46,019 bases of DNA from HGM11416 sp034104345 (GCA_034104345.1 JAXEDY010000027.1:1-46019); one strand, 5' to 3'. Shown: positions 1-8,746, numbered from the stretch's first letter. Notes: generated by a model from the letters alone, not told the origin. Made by a program: numbers and translations.

Positions 1-1191
1 ATGACCGCGCTCGGCGAAGATAAAACGTTAGAAGAAAAGTTGAACCCGCGCTATAAGTATTACGATACTTATAAGGATAAATATTATTCGATAAGTTGGG
101 TTTACGGCGCGTGCGGCATTATGTATAACGCCAACTATCTGTCCGAAGAAAACGAACCCAAAACCACCAAACAGTTTATAAAACTCGTGCAGGATATTGC
201 GGGCGGCAAAATCGAAGGGATTCCTTCTACGGTTAAACCCTTAATCTGGTCCGGCGCAAACGCCGCGGGCTATATGTCGTATGCCGTGGAAACCTGGAAA
301 GCGCAGTATATGGGCGTCGATAAATACGACGCGATGATTAACTTCTGCGAAAACGGCAACTACACTTACGAATATTTAAACGACGACGCTGTTTTATACG
401 CTTATAACACCGTTAAACAGATAGCCGATCCGTCTTACAGCGTAAAAGGTTCCGAAGGCTTCCAGCACACCCCCGCACAGCAAGATTTCTTGCGCGGCGC
501 GGCTGTGTTTATGCCCAACGGCGACTGGATCGAAACCGAAATGCGCTCGTCTGCCGCTGACAGCGGCATAACCCAGAACGTTAAGTTCCTGCCCACTCCC
601 ATCGTAAGCGAACTCGGTGTTAAACTTCGCCTTGCCGGCTCTGCGGCTACCGAAGAAGAACACGAAAACATGCTTGTTGCTTTGGTTACCGCTATCGACG
701 ACGGTAAAACCGACGCCGAAATCAAAGCGATCTATGCAAACCTTTCCGACGCTCAGATTAAAGCGGTAAGGGAAGCCCGTTCGGTAGTTTACACGCTCGG
801 CGCTTCGCACCGCATTTACATTCCTACCTATTCGAAAGCGAAAACCGCCTGCTATAACTTCGTTCGTTTTATGGCTAGCGACGAAGGTATTAAAATCTTC
901 CGTAAATACGCCGGTTCGCATTCGCCGTTCGAATATACCGTTCAACCCGAAGACGAAGAACTTACCGGTTTTCAGAAAAGTCAGGATAAGGTTTTAAAAA
1001 ATTGCAGCCTTATTTACGCTACCATCACCAAATCGCCCATTCGCGCGTATAACACCATAAATTCCGATACCAACGCGTTTGCCGAATTCTATGCAAACCC
1101 GTCGCTGACGGCAGAACAACTTCGCGACGATCACTACGAATCGATTGCAAGCAAATGGAATTCGATGAAACTTATTGCCGGCGTATCCTGA
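1..1191 (+). CDS. Extracellular sugar-binding protein of an ABC transporter (5'-truncated)
   Basis: This is the C-terminal part (about 396 residues) of a periplasmic-type solute-binding protein that would be anchored outside the membrane and hand sugars to the two permeases that follow. The readable ATG at position 1 is probably internal: there is no signal peptide or lipobox, and CUT1 binding proteins normally run 420-560 residues. Segments typical of the family are visible, such as the hinge-type stretch ISWVYGACGIMYNANYL near residue 31 and the late helix FVRFMASDEGIKIF, where maltose-type binding proteins remove whole days of sequence no further than the end lobe. About 100 bp separate it from the first permease, with a hairpin in the gap. 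The family call is firm. The ligand cannot be read from sequence. Confidence 0.85.
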   Translation: MTALGEDKTLEEKLNPRYKYYDTYKDKYYSISWVYGACGIMYNANYLSEENEPKTTKQFIKLVQDIAGGKIEGIPSTVKPLIWSGANAAGYMSYAVETWKAQYMGVDKYDAMINFCENGNYTYEYLNDDAVLYAYNTVKQIADPSYSVKGSEGFQHTPAQQDFLRGAAVFMPNGDWIETEMRSSAADSGITQNVKFLPTPIVSELGVKLRLAGSAATEEEHENMLVALVTAIDDGKTDAEIKAIYANLSDAQIKAVREARSVVYTLGASHRIYIPTYSKAKTACYNFVRFMASDEGIKIFRKYAGSHSPFEYTVQPEDEELTGFQKSQDKVLKNCSLIYATITKSPIRAYNTINSDTNAFAEFYANPSLTAEQLRDDHYESIASKWNSMKLIAGVS

Positions 1192-1230
1192 TTTTTTAGT
1201 ATCATTCAACCGCCTGAAACCGCCGAGCGG

Positions 1231-1249
1231 GCAGAAAAACCCGTTCTGC
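1231..1249 (+). other. Small hairpin between binding-protein and permease genes
   Basis: GCAGAA pairs with TTCTGC around a 7-nt loop, and CGGG/CCCG offers an alternative pairing. There is no T-tract, so it is more likely a 3'-end stabiliser or processing site than a terminator. Such hairpins commonly let a binding protein be made in excess over its permeases (inference). Confidence 0.4.
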
Positions 1250-1292
1250 GAACAAAGCAAAAACTCAAATTTAAATTTTATAAGGGACAAAA

Positions 1293-2189
1293 ATGACTTA
1301 TAAAACAAATAAACCGTCGAAAGCGAGATGGTCGGGAATTATTTTCGCGGCGACCTTTCTCGCTTTCCCCATTTTACAATTTATAGTTTTTTATCTGGGC
1401 GTAAACGTTAAATCGTGGATTTCGGCTTTTCAGCCCGAGTTCGGCGAAGAATTTTCGTTTATCAATTTCCAATTGTTCTTTATCGAACTGAAAGATCCGT
1501 TAAACGCAATGTCGTCAACGATAAAAAACACCTTTATCGCGTTCGGCGTTTACGATTTTATTTCGCTCCCTTTGTGCGTGTTCTTTTCATACGTTTTATA
1601 TAAAAAGGTGGCGGCAAGTTCGTTTTTCCGCGTGGTTTTCTATTTTCCGTCGCTGCTCAGCATAGTTGCGCTCGCGCTCGTGTTCTATTTTATAGTAGAC
1701 GTAAAAGGTCCCATAGCCCTTGCGTTTAACTCGATCGGGCTTAATTATCCGTCGCCTTTCGGGCGCGAAGGTTCGGCTTTTGCATGGATTATGATTTTCT
1801 GCGTATGGTCGGGCTTCGGCTATTCGATAGTGCTTTTTTCGGGTTCTATCGCAAGGCTACCCGTCGATATTTTCGAAAGCGCGAAAATCGAAGGTTGCTC
1901 TATGGCGCGCGAATTTTTCACTATAGTGGTGCCGCTTCTCGCGCCAACGATTTCAACGCTGTTCATTTTAAACTTCGCCGCGGCTTTCGGCATGTGGGCG
2001 CCCGTTCAACTTTTAACGGCGGGCGGGTATAAATCGTCTACTATCGGCTATTTTATTTATTCGCAGGCAAAAGCGGGCAACTATAAATATCCGTCGGCAA
2101 TCGGGCTTTTGGTTTCGGTTATCGTGGTACCCGTCGTTCTCGGATTAAGGGCGATTTCTTCAAAATTCTTCGAGGAGGTTACCTTTTAA
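1293..2189 (+). CDS. CUT1 sugar ABC transporter permease (MalF/UgpA type)
   Basis: A 298-residue inner-membrane permease with six predicted membrane segments, starting at about residue 14 (FAATFLAFPILQFIVFYLGV). It carries the BPD_transp_1 EAA loop near residues 201-225 (ESAKIEGCSMAREFFTIVVP), the site where the ATPase docks. It would form a heterodimer with the next gene product. The start ATG is preceded by AAGGGAC. The stop codon overlaps the next start (TAATG), so the two are translationally coupled. No ATPase gene is present nearby. Confidence 0.93.
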   Translation: MTYKTNKPSKARWSGIIFAATFLAFPILQFIVFYLGVNVKSWISAFQPEFGEEFSFINFQLFFIELKDPLNAMSSTIKNTFIAFGVYDFISLPLCVFFSYVLYKKVAASSFFRVVFYFPSLLSIVALALVFYFIVDVKGPIALAFNSIGLNYPSPFGREGSAFAWIMIFCVWSGFGYSIVLFSGSIARLPVDIFESAKIEGCSMAREFFTIVVPLLAPTISTLFILNFAAAFGMWAPVQLLTAGGYKSSTIGYFIYSQAKAGNYKYPSAIGLLVSVIVVPVVLGLRAISSKFFEEVTF

Positions 2190-3079
2190 TGCAAAACGCA
2201 AACGTATTAAAACAAAAGCGTTCAAACAAAATAAAGCGCGGCAAGGGCGAAAGCGTGTTTATGTGGATTATGTTCGCGCTGTTTTTGTTTTACGCTCTGT
2301 CGGTAATTCTTCCGTTTTTGTGGACGATAATGAACTCGCTAAAAAGCAACGGCGAATTTTTCGAAAACTGGAACTCGTTTCCGTCAAGATTAAAATTCGA
2401 AAACTATGCCGACGCTTTCGAAAAAATTAACTATAACGACACGAACCTTATCGGGATGTTTTTCAACAGCCTTATTTTAACAGTTGAAAACACTTTGGCG
2501 GCGGTAATCTTCCCGCTTATGACGGCTTACGTCATCGCCAAATACCCTTATAAATTCTGTAAATTCCTTTACGGGCTTGCGCTTGTGGTACAGGTTTTGC
2601 CTACGATAGGCTCGTTGCCCGTCGAATATAAACTCGTTTACGACTTAGGCATTAACGACAACTTCTTTTTAATATGGATTTTGGCGGCGGGTTCGTTCTC
2701 GTTCAACTTCCTTATTTTATACGCGGGTTTCCGCTCGATAAGCTGGACCTATGCCGAATCGGCTATGATCGACGGGGCGGGGCATTACACCGTTTTCTTT
2801 AAAATAATGCTTCCGCAGGCAAAACCGTTTATAACGGCAATTGCAATTACCACCTTTATTTCGCAGTGGAACAACTATAACACGCCGTTTTTGTATCTCG
2901 ATAGATACCCCACGATGGCGCTTGGACTTTACGACTTCCAGCAAAAACAACTTTACGGCACGCAGATGTCGCCGTTGTTCGCGGGCATTATCCTTTCGGT
3001 TCTGCCGGTTGCCGTGCTGTTTACGGCAATGCAAAAAACCATTATGGAAAACACCGTTGCCGGCGGCATTAAAGGCTGA
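2189..3079 (+). CDS. CUT1 sugar ABC transporter permease (MalG/UgpE type)
   Basis: A 296-residue partner permease. It has a basic cytoplasmic N-terminus (residues 8-20), a first membrane segment at about 24-46, and a family-typical EAA loop (ESAMIDGAGHYTVFFKIMLP) near residue 190. The C-terminus ends in the motif GGIKG, close to the GGxKG/E ending of MalG-type permeases. The ATG overlaps the stop of the preceding permease by one base, with GAGG upstream as SD. It acts with the upstream permease and the truncated binding protein. Confidence 0.93.
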   Translation: MQNANVLKQKRSNKIKRGKGESVFMWIMFALFLFYALSVILPFLWTIMNSLKSNGEFFENWNSFPSRLKFENYADAFEKINYNDTNLIGMFFNSLILTVENTLAAVIFPLMTAYVIAKYPYKFCKFLYGLALVVQVLPTIGSLPVEYKLVYDLGINDNFFLIWILAAGSFSFNFLILYAGFRSISWTYAESAMIDGAGHYTVFFKIMLPQAKPFITAIAITTFISQWNNYNTPFLYLDRYPTMALGLYDFQQKQLYGTQMSPLFAGIILSVLPVAVLFTAMQKTIMENTVAGGIKG

Positions 3080-3098
3080 ATTTTGCTGCCGAAACCGC

Positions 3099-3164
3099 TT
3101 TACTAAAACAAAAAAACATGATAGAATGAAATTCGCCCTTAAACTTATAGTGTGGGGCGAATTT
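3099..3164 (+). promoter_or_regulatory. Candidate promoter and leader hairpin before the GH78-like gene
   Basis: TTTACT (3099-3104), a 17-nt gap and TAGAAT (3122-3127) fit a sigma-A promoter (4/6 and 5/6 matches). Directly downstream, AAATTCGCCC (3129-3138) pairs perfectly with GGGCGAATTT (3155-3164) over 10 bp. The loop contains CTTATAG, the core of the dispersed hairpin repeats elsewhere in the window. It could terminate the ABC operon, attenuate the next gene, or both. The promoter is moderate and the hairpin is certain as sequence. Confidence 0.45.
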
Positions 3165-3195
3165 GTTTAAATGAAAAAATTAAAAAGGTTAAACT

Positions 3196-5409
3196 ATGAT
3201 CGAAAAAATTAAATCCGCCGTGTGGGCGGAGGGGCAAAAAAATCAGATGAATCGCGCGTTTGCGTTCGTTTTGGACCTTGGCAAAAAACAAAATGGCAAA
3301 ATCTGCTTGTCGGCGGCTTCGTGCTATAAAGTAATTGCCGACGGAAAACTTGCGGGGTTCGGCCCCAACCGCACGGCTCACGGCTATGCTCGCGCCGCGG
3401 TTTATCCGTTTAACGCGCAATATATTACGATAGAAGTACAAAGCCATTTCGTGCCTAATTTCTGCTGGGTAAAACGCGAACCCTTTTTTGCCTGCGTTTT
3501 AAAAACCGAAAGCGGAAAAGAATATTTTGCCGAAGATTTTAATTGTTTTGCACTTTTGGATCGCGTTCAGAAAGTACGCCGCTATTCGTTTCAGCGCGGA
3601 TTTTGCGAAACTTATATAAACGAACAAGACAGAACCGCGCTATATTTTTGCAAGCCGCAAACCGCTTTTCCGCGCGTTAAAACCGAAAAGGCCGAACTTC
3701 CGCACCTTTTACCGTCGGAAACGTTAAACCCCGCGCTCAACGAAATTCTGCCCGAAAAAATTATAGATTTTGGCTATTGCAAAACTTCGCCCGAAATTGC
3801 GGTTTACGTCGACCGCACCGAAACGCTTATAGGTACCGTTATCGAAGGCTTTAAACGAGGAGAATGGCAGGATTTTTCTACCGACGAAATAAGCCGCGTA
3901 ACATATCTTTCGGGCGCAAAATCGGGCGATTACGCTTATGAAACGCTCGACTTTTCGCGCATCGTAACGGGTATAGTCGAAGTCGAAATAACAGCCGCTA
4001 ACGCGGGTGAAGTATTTTTTGCGTTCGACGAAATTTTATCGGACGAAAAGTTAAAAACGATAAAGCCTTTCCGCGGCGAAACCGCGAACGTGTTTAAATG
4101 GACGGTTAAAAAGGCTGGCGTTTACAACCTTTCGGCTTTCGAACCTTACGCTTTCAGATATGCAAACGTGATAACTTCTGCGGGCGTAAAGGCAAACGTA
4201 AAGGTGCGCGCCTACGAAAATCCCGAAGCGGAAAAGATGCTTTTTAAGTGCGACGACAAAAAAATCGAGCAGATTATGGAAGCGGCGCGGCATACGTTCG
4301 CGCACAACGCGGTTGACCTTTTAACCGATTGCCCTTCGCGCGAACGGGCGGGCTGGCTTTCCGACAGTTTTTTCTCGTCGGTGGCAGAGCGCGTTTTTAC
4401 GGGCGACAATAAAGTTGAACGCGCGTTTTTGCAAAACTATATTTTAGCCGACAAAAGCGATCATCCAAAGGGCATGATTCCGCGTTGCTATCCCGCCGAT
4501 TATTACGAAAAAGACGGTTTTATTCCCAACTGGTCGCTTTGGTATATCCTTGAAATTTACAAGTATTTTACGCAATACGGCTATGACGAAACGGTTGAAA
4601 AATCGCGCGCCAACGTCGAAGGCATTTTGAATTATTTTGTCGATTTCGAAAACGAGTTCGGCGTGCTCGAAGATCTTAAAGGGTGGATTTTCGTAGAGTG
4701 GAGCGCGGCGAACAATCCCGACCACATAAACGGCATAAACGTTCCGTCGAACGCCTGTTATTACGCTTCGCTTCTTGCCGCCGCACGGGTTTACGGCATT
4801 AAAAGCTTAAAAGAAAAAGCCGAAAAAATTAAAGAATATCTGCTTAAAAACGCTTACGTCAACGGCTTTTTCGTCGATAACCTTATCCGAAACGAAAAAG
4901 GCGATATAATTCCTACCCAAAACTACACCGAAACCTGTCAATATTATATGTTTTTCTTTAAGTGCGCAGATAAGCATACGCACAAAGAATTGTTCGATAA
5001 AATGCTTAACGAATACGGCAAGTCGGATAGTTCGGCAAGCGGCGGAAATCCGGTAAAAAAACAACTTACTCCGTCGAACATGATTTACGGTGTGTATATG
5101 CGGCTCGAACTTTTAATGCGCGAGCAGAAAAGGGTTGAACTTTTAAACGAATGCGTGCGCTATTTTTACGATATGACGCAAAAAACCGGCACTTTATGGG
5201 AAAATAACACCGCTTCGGCAAGTTGCGACCACGGTTTTGCTTCTTACGTTTCGCGCTTTATAATTTACGCACTTTTCGGGTTCGACGTTTTATATCCCGA
5301 AAAGGGCGGCGCGAAAAACGGTATTAAATTAAACGCCGAAGCAGTTTTACCGTTTAAGCAAAAAACGGTTAAGTTAAGCGTTTTAAACGATATCGTAACG
5401 ATAGAATAA
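3196..5409 (+). CDS. GH78-like alpha-L-rhamnosidase-type glycoside hydrolase
   Basis: A 737-residue protein without a signal peptide, so probably intracellular. The first half is beta-sandwich-like. The second half is a six-hairpin (alpha/alpha)6 domain carrying the family signature DCPSRERAGWLSD from residue 378, with Asp, Glu (+5) and Asp (+12) in the spacing seen in GH78 active sites. Near the C-terminus, TGTLWENNTASASCDHGF matches the usual W-E...H region. Family members cleave terminal alpha-L-rhamnose by inversion. The body is divergent from the second, canonical GH78 in this window (28666-31002), so substrate specificity may differ. It follows an ABC transporter, consistent with processing of imported oligosaccharides. 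The start is preceded by AAAAGG. Confidence 0.75.
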   Translation: MIEKIKSAVWAEGQKNQMNRAFAFVLDLGKKQNGKICLSAASCYKVIADGKLAGFGPNRTAHGYARAAVYPFNAQYITIEVQSHFVPNFCWVKREPFFACVLKTESGKEYFAEDFNCFALLDRVQKVRRYSFQRGFCETYINEQDRTALYFCKPQTAFPRVKTEKAELPHLLPSETLNPALNEILPEKIIDFGYCKTSPEIAVYVDRTETLIGTVIEGFKRGEWQDFSTDEISRVTYLSGAKSGDYAYETLDFSRIVTGIVEVEITAANAGEVFFAFDEILSDEKLKTIKPFRGETANVFKWTVKKAGVYNLSAFEPYAFRYANVITSAGVKANVKVRAYENPEAEKMLFKCDDKKIEQIMEAARHTFAHNAVDLLTDCPSRERAGWLSDSFFSSVAERVFTGDNKVERAFLQNYILADKSDHPKGMIPRCYPADYYEKDGFIPNWSLWYILEIYKYFTQYGYDETVEKSRANVEGILNYFVDFENEFGVLEDLKGWIFVEWSAANNPDHINGINVPSNACYYASLLAAARVYGIKSLKEKAEKIKEYLLKNAYVNGFFVDNLIRNEKGDIIPTQNYTETCQYYMFFFKCADKHTHKELFDKMLNEYGKSDSSASGGNPVKKQLTPSNMIYGVYMRLELLMREQKRVELLNECVRYFYDMTQKTGTLWENNTASASCDHGFASYVSRFIIYALFGFDVLYPEKGGAKNGIKLNAEAVLPFKQKTVKLSVLNDIVTIE

Positions 5410-5429
5410 TCAACGTAATAAACTTAACA

Positions 5430-5475
5430 AAAAACCGCGCTATAGGTCGATTATCGCCTGTTTCGCGGTTTTTTA
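5430..5475 (+). terminator. Intrinsic terminator; copy of the dispersed hairpin repeat
   Basis: AAAACCGCG pairs with CGCGGTTTT and is followed by a T-run. The loop contains CTATAGGTCGATTATCG, the core shared with the other intergenic hairpins in this window. It lies between the convergent GH78-like and DeoR genes and could serve both strands. Confidence 0.75.
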
Positions 5476-5517
5476 ATACGTAATTAAGCGCCGTTTTTCT
5501 GCCTGAAAATTAAGCGG

Positions 5518-6261
5518 CTAAAAAATAAGCGACAGGGTATCGGGGTGGGTAAACGCGCCGCTTATGTCGCGGTCGCAAACGATACAATCGATGTCGGAAA
5601 CGTTGCAAATTTTAAACGCGCCGCCTTTGCCTATTTTTGTGTTGTCGCAAAGGCAAACTTTTTTATCCGAATTTTGCATCATAGTGCTTATTATTTCGTT
5701 GCAAGGCTGAAATAAATCGTAAATGCCGCCGTCCGACGTTATTCCATGAACCGAAAAAAAACATAAATCGGCATGAATTTTCGATATTGCGGCTCGCGCG
5801 AATTCGCCCGTTAAAGCGGCGTTGTTTTCAGAATAAACCTTGCCGCCCGAAGAATAAACGTTAACCCCTTTCGCGGCAAGCGCGGCGAGTGTGTCTACGC
5901 CGTTGGTAACCACCGTTACGTTAGGAAACTCAGAAAGATATTCCGCCAAAAAATAGGACGTTGACGACGAATCCAAAAAAATCATGTCGCCGTCGTGCAC
6001 AAGTTTAAGCGCTTTTATGGCAATAAGGCGCTTTTCAAGGGCGTTTGTGTGTTTTCTCGTGAAAAACGACATGCCCGATTCGTCGTCGTTTATCGATTTC
6101 ACGCCGCCGTGAGTGCGCACCACAAGCCCGTCTTTTTCAAGTTCGGTAAGTTTCCGCCTTATCGACGACGGGCTTACCGCAAATTGTTTTGCAAGTTCTT
6201 CGACTTTTATAAAGCCCGCGCGCCTTATCGCGTCGGTTAAGGTTTCGGTTTTTATTTTCAT
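5518..6261 (-). CDS. DeoR-family transcriptional regulator
   Basis: A 247-residue sugar-responsive repressor. The N-terminal winged helix (residues 1-57) has the family pattern VEELAKQFAVSPSSIRRKL followed by DGLVVRTHGG. The C-terminal part is a sugar-phosphate-sensing domain similar to an isomerase fold, with the LDSSST motif near residue 95, and VVTNGVDTLAAL and DNTKIGKGG further on. It is divergent from the MFS transporter gene, and the 220-bp gap contains repeated TGCGCGTTTT half-sites, so it probably controls itself and the transporter. The start ATG at 6261 is the only good one. Confidence 0.92.
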   Translation of the reverse strand: MKIKTETLTDAIRRAGFIKVEELAKQFAVSPSSIRRKLTELEKDGLVVRTHGGVKSINDDESGMSFFTRKHTNALEKRLIAIKALKLVHDGDMIFLDSSSTSYFLAEYLSEFPNVTVVTNGVDTLAALAAKGVNVYSSGGKVYSENNAALTGEFARAAISKIHADLCFFSVHGITSDGGIYDLFQPCNEIISTMMQNSDKKVCLCDNTKIGKGGAFKICNVSDIDCIVCDRDISGAFTHPDTLSLIF

Positions 6262-6310
6262 CGTTTATACCTTTTTTATAATTCGATTTTAAACAATTCA
6301 ATCAAAAATA

Positions 6311-6399
6311 ATGCGCGTTCGCGCATAAAAATTTGCGCGTTTTGCCGATAATGCGCGTATTTTTAAAATCGCAAAAAAACTTTTGCACGTTTTACGCAT
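6311..6399. promoter_or_regulatory. Putative DeoR operator cluster
   Basis: ATGCGCGTTCGCGCAT (6311-6326) is a near-perfect palindrome. TGCGCGTTTT-type half-sites recur at 6334, 6352 and 6384 (TGCACGTTTT), the last covering the -35 of the transporter promoter. The cluster sits between the divergent regulator and transporter genes. Binding by the adjacent DeoR protein is inferred from position only. Confidence 0.55.
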
Positions 6400-6411
6400 C
6401 TATTGTATAAT
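6383..6411 (+). promoter_or_regulatory. Sigma-A promoter of the MFS transporter gene
   Basis: TTGCAC (6383-6388), 17 nt, then a perfect TATAAT (6406-6411). Predicted transcription start is near 6418. That leaves only about 7 nt before the first in-frame ATG (6425) but about 60 nt before the ATG at 6479, which has an SD, supporting the latter as the real start. Confidence 0.8.
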
Positions 6412-6478
6412 TTACACGCTTTAAATGCAAGCAAATTTTATTAAAAAACGCAAAAAAACAAAACTAAAGGCGAAAGTT

Positions 6479-7804
6479 ATGAAAAGTATAGAAAAAACGG
6501 CAGAACGCCTGAAAGTCGATAATTTAAAAAGCCTTGAAAGCGAAAACGACAAGCGCCGCAAATCTTATGAAAAATTCGTTATTTTTATTTGTTTTTTAAT
6601 ATATTTCGCGGCACAGCTCGGAAGATACAGTTACACTTCGAACATAAATTTGTTTATCGAAACCAAAGGCGTAAACAAAACGCAGGCGGGGCTTGTAAGC
6701 ACGCTGTATTTTTTGTTTTACGGGGCGGGGCAGATAATAAACGGCATTTTATGCAAAAGATATAACAAGCGCGCGGCATGTCTTATTTCCGTTTGCCTTT
6801 CGAGCATATTAAACGCCGCCGCCTTTTTCGATATTCCGTTTTTTTGGCTGTATATATTGTGGCCGCTTAACGCCGCCGCGCAATCCATTCTTTATCCGTC
6901 GGTAATGCTTACCATAAGCGAAAAAGTAGAAAAAAAGTATCTGGCGGCGGCTTCGGTTATTATGGCTTCCGCAACTACCGTAGGCACGTTTGCCTCTTAC
7001 GGAATAAGCGCGCTGTTTTCGTTGCCGCAGAATTTTAAATATTCGTTTATAATTGCCGCCGCAGTTATGACGATTGCGGGAATCGTTTGGGTTTTCGACT
7101 GCAAAAAAATGCAAACTTCGCCCGAAAAAAGTGGCGTTTTAACCGAAAATAAAGAGGAAAATAATGCGGAAAACGCGAAAAACGTCGGGAACGGCAAAAA
7201 CGAAAACAAAAACAATTTAGGGATTCTCGCCTTTATAGAACTTTCGTTTTTTGCGTTCGTTTCTTATGCTGTGAACGGCGGAACGGGAACTTGGACGCCT
7301 ACGATTATTAAAGATTTATACGGATTAAGCAGCGGGCTTTCGGCTTTTTTGTCGGCGTTTTTGCCTTTTTTTGCAATATTCAACTCGATAATCGCGGAAA
7401 TAGTTTATAGAAAATGTAAAAGTTTTAACAAAAGTTCGTTCGTGTTGTTCGGCGGAACGGCGGTTTTCTGCCTGCTCGTTTTGCCGCTTATAAACGTAAA
7501 TTGCGGAGTTTTGCTCGCTTTGCTTGCGATAATAAGGCTTTTTTCGGGCGCAGCGACTAACTTATATACGGCAAAAGCCCCGCTTTATCTTGCGGACAGG
7601 TGCAACGCGGGCTTTTTATCGGGCTTTTTAAACGGACTTTGCTATTTAGGCAACGCCGTAAGTTCGTTTGCTTTGGGCGTTATCGCCGACAATTCGGGTT
7701 GGAATTTTGTGTTTATTGTTTTTGCCGTTTCTTCGGCTTTGCCTCTTTTGTGTTATCCCGTTTACCTTAAGATAGTAAAAAACGATCAAACAAAAAAATT
7801 ATAA
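6479..7804 (+). CDS. MFS transporter, organophosphate/sugar-phosphate antiporter-like
   Basis: A 441-residue membrane protein with about 12 membrane segments in two halves. They are separated by a long charged, Asn/Glu/Lys-rich cytoplasmic loop (about residues 215-245). The stretch near residue 60 (GVNKTQAGLVSTLYFLFYG) and the second-half IADNSGWNFVFIVF resemble GlpT/UhpC-like MFS members, which move phosphorylated or small organic solutes. I chose 6479 over the upstream ATG at 6425 because AAAGG lies 8 nt before it and because of the promoter position. It is likely controlled by the divergent DeoR regulator. The substrate is unknown. Confidence 0.8.
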   Translation: MKSIEKTAERLKVDNLKSLESENDKRRKSYEKFVIFICFLIYFAAQLGRYSYTSNINLFIETKGVNKTQAGLVSTLYFLFYGAGQIINGILCKRYNKRAACLISVCLSSILNAAAFFDIPFFWLYILWPLNAAAQSILYPSVMLTISEKVEKKYLAAASVIMASATTVGTFASYGISALFSLPQNFKYSFIIAAAVMTIAGIVWVFDCKKMQTSPEKSGVLTENKEENNAENAKNVGNGKNENKNNLGILAFIELSFFAFVSYAVNGGTGTWTPTIIKDLYGLSSGLSAFLSAFLPFFAIFNSIIAEIVYRKCKSFNKSSFVLFGGTAVFCLLVLPLINVNCGVLLALLAIIRLFSGAATNLYTAKAPLYLADRCNAGFLSGFLNGLCYLGNAVSSFALGVIADNSGWNFVFIVFAVSSALPLLCYPVYLKIVKNDQTKKL

Positions 7805-7814
7805 CCCAAAAATA

Positions 7815-7850
7815 AAAAAGTGGGGCTATAAGTCCGTTATCGGCACTTTT
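7815..7850 (+). terminator. Terminator-like copy of the dispersed hairpin repeat
   Basis: AAAAGTG pairs with CACTTTT around a core GGCTATAAGTCCGTTATCGG, which is shared with the copies near 27900, 36220 and 41700. It lies 10 nt after the MFS stop codon. The T-run is short, so termination may be partial. Confidence 0.6.
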
Positions 7851-7909
7851 GCGCAAAAAAGCGTTGCAAAAAACAATAAAAAAACCTAAAAATTTTTTTG
7901 TTTTATCCA

Positions 7910-7938
7910 TTGACAAGGCGAAAATATTGTGCTAAAAT
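7910..7938 (+). promoter_or_regulatory. Sigma-A promoter of the RpiB-like gene
   Basis: TTGACA (7910-7915), 17 nt, TAAAAT (7933-7938). The gene start is about 67 nt downstream of the predicted +1. Confidence 0.8.
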
Positions 7939-8011
7939 TCTGCCCGAATAGTTACGTTCGGTTTTTAAAAACAAAAAAACGAGCGACTTAAAAAAACGGG
8001 AGAATAAAAAA

Positions 8012-8584
8012 ATGAAACTTGTAAAAGACAAACAACTTGTAGTAGGCGCCGACTTTGCGGGCTTTCCCTTAAAAGAAGCGGTAGTTGCGCACCTTGAAAA
8101 AAAAGGCTGGCAAATTCTCGATCTCGGCGTTAAAAAGGATTCCGATCCCAACGATACCGACCTTATGTTCCACCGCGTGGGGTTAAGGGTGGGCGCTATG
8201 ATTTCGGAAGGCGAATACGAACGCGCGCTTGTGTTTTGCGGTACCGGAATGGGCATACACATAGCGGCAAGCAAGTGCCCGCACGTTCATGCGGGCGTTG
8301 TAGAAAGCGTTCCCGCCGCGCGCCGCGCAATAACCGGCAACGGCGTAAACGTTCTTGCAATGGGCGCGTTTTACGTTGCGCCCGCAATGGGTTGCGATAT
8401 AGCCGACGCTTATCTTTCGGCAACGCTCGGGAGCGACCAGACGTGGTGGCACAATTTTTACGAATTCCATAAACTCGCCATCGACGAACTCGAAGCGTTC
8501 GACTATAAAGAGTATAAGAAAAACGGCTTTAAAGTAAACAAACTGGGCGATTACGACCTGGTTTTAGAAGATAAGCCCGAATAA
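8012..8584 (+). CDS. RpiB/LacAB-family sugar-phosphate isomerase
   Basis: A 190-residue cytoplasmic isomerase of the RpiB/LacA/LacB fold. Family features are the N-terminal VVGADFAGFPLKE, the Cys-76 motif FCGTGMGIHIAASK (catalytic thiol and phosphate loop) and GNGVNVLAMGA, which replaces the more usual HNDANVL segment. It is about 40 residues longer than RpiB, with a charged C-terminal extension (about 150-190). Family members interconvert aldose and ketose phosphates (ribose-5-P, galactose-6-P, allose-6-P, erythrulose-4-P). The altered substrate loop argues against plain ribose-5-phosphate isomerase. It has its own promoter and an SD GGGAG. Confidence 0.85.
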   Translation: MKLVKDKQLVVGADFAGFPLKEAVVAHLEKKGWQILDLGVKKDSDPNDTDLMFHRVGLRVGAMISEGEYERALVFCGTGMGIHIAASKCPHVHAGVVESVPAARRAITGNGVNVLAMGAFYVAPAMGCDIADAYLSATLGSDQTWWHNFYEFHKLAIDELEAFDYKEYKKNGFKVNKLGDYDLVLEDKPE

Positions 8585-8717
8585 AAAGCAAAAAAACGCC
8601 TGCAAAAACGTTTGACGTGCGGCGGCAAATTCAGCTTCGAAAAAGTTAAGTTTTTTAATTTTGCCGCGCCAAAAAAATCTAAAAAGTTCATAAAATTACA
8701 GCAGTGTAATAAACGCG

Positions 8718-8746
8718 AAAAAAACCTGATTTTATCGGGTTTTTTT
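8718..8746 (+). terminator. Intrinsic terminator after the RpiB-like gene
   Basis: AAAAAACCTGA pairs with TCGGGTTTTTT (one G-U pair) around a TTTTA loop, followed by a T-run broken by a single G. It is a strong intrinsic terminator by eye. It lies about 135 nt after the stop codon. I see no gene between 8585 and this hairpin. Confidence 0.8.

Noticed and set aside
6425..6478. A longer N-terminus for the MFS transporter
   Set aside because: The first ATG lies about 7 nt from the predicted transcription start without an SD, whereas 6479 has both an SD and a proper leader.
8196..8470. Arginine-rich open frames inside the RpiB-like gene
   Set aside because: They overlap a convincing gene on the other frames, have no SD and no recognisable family.
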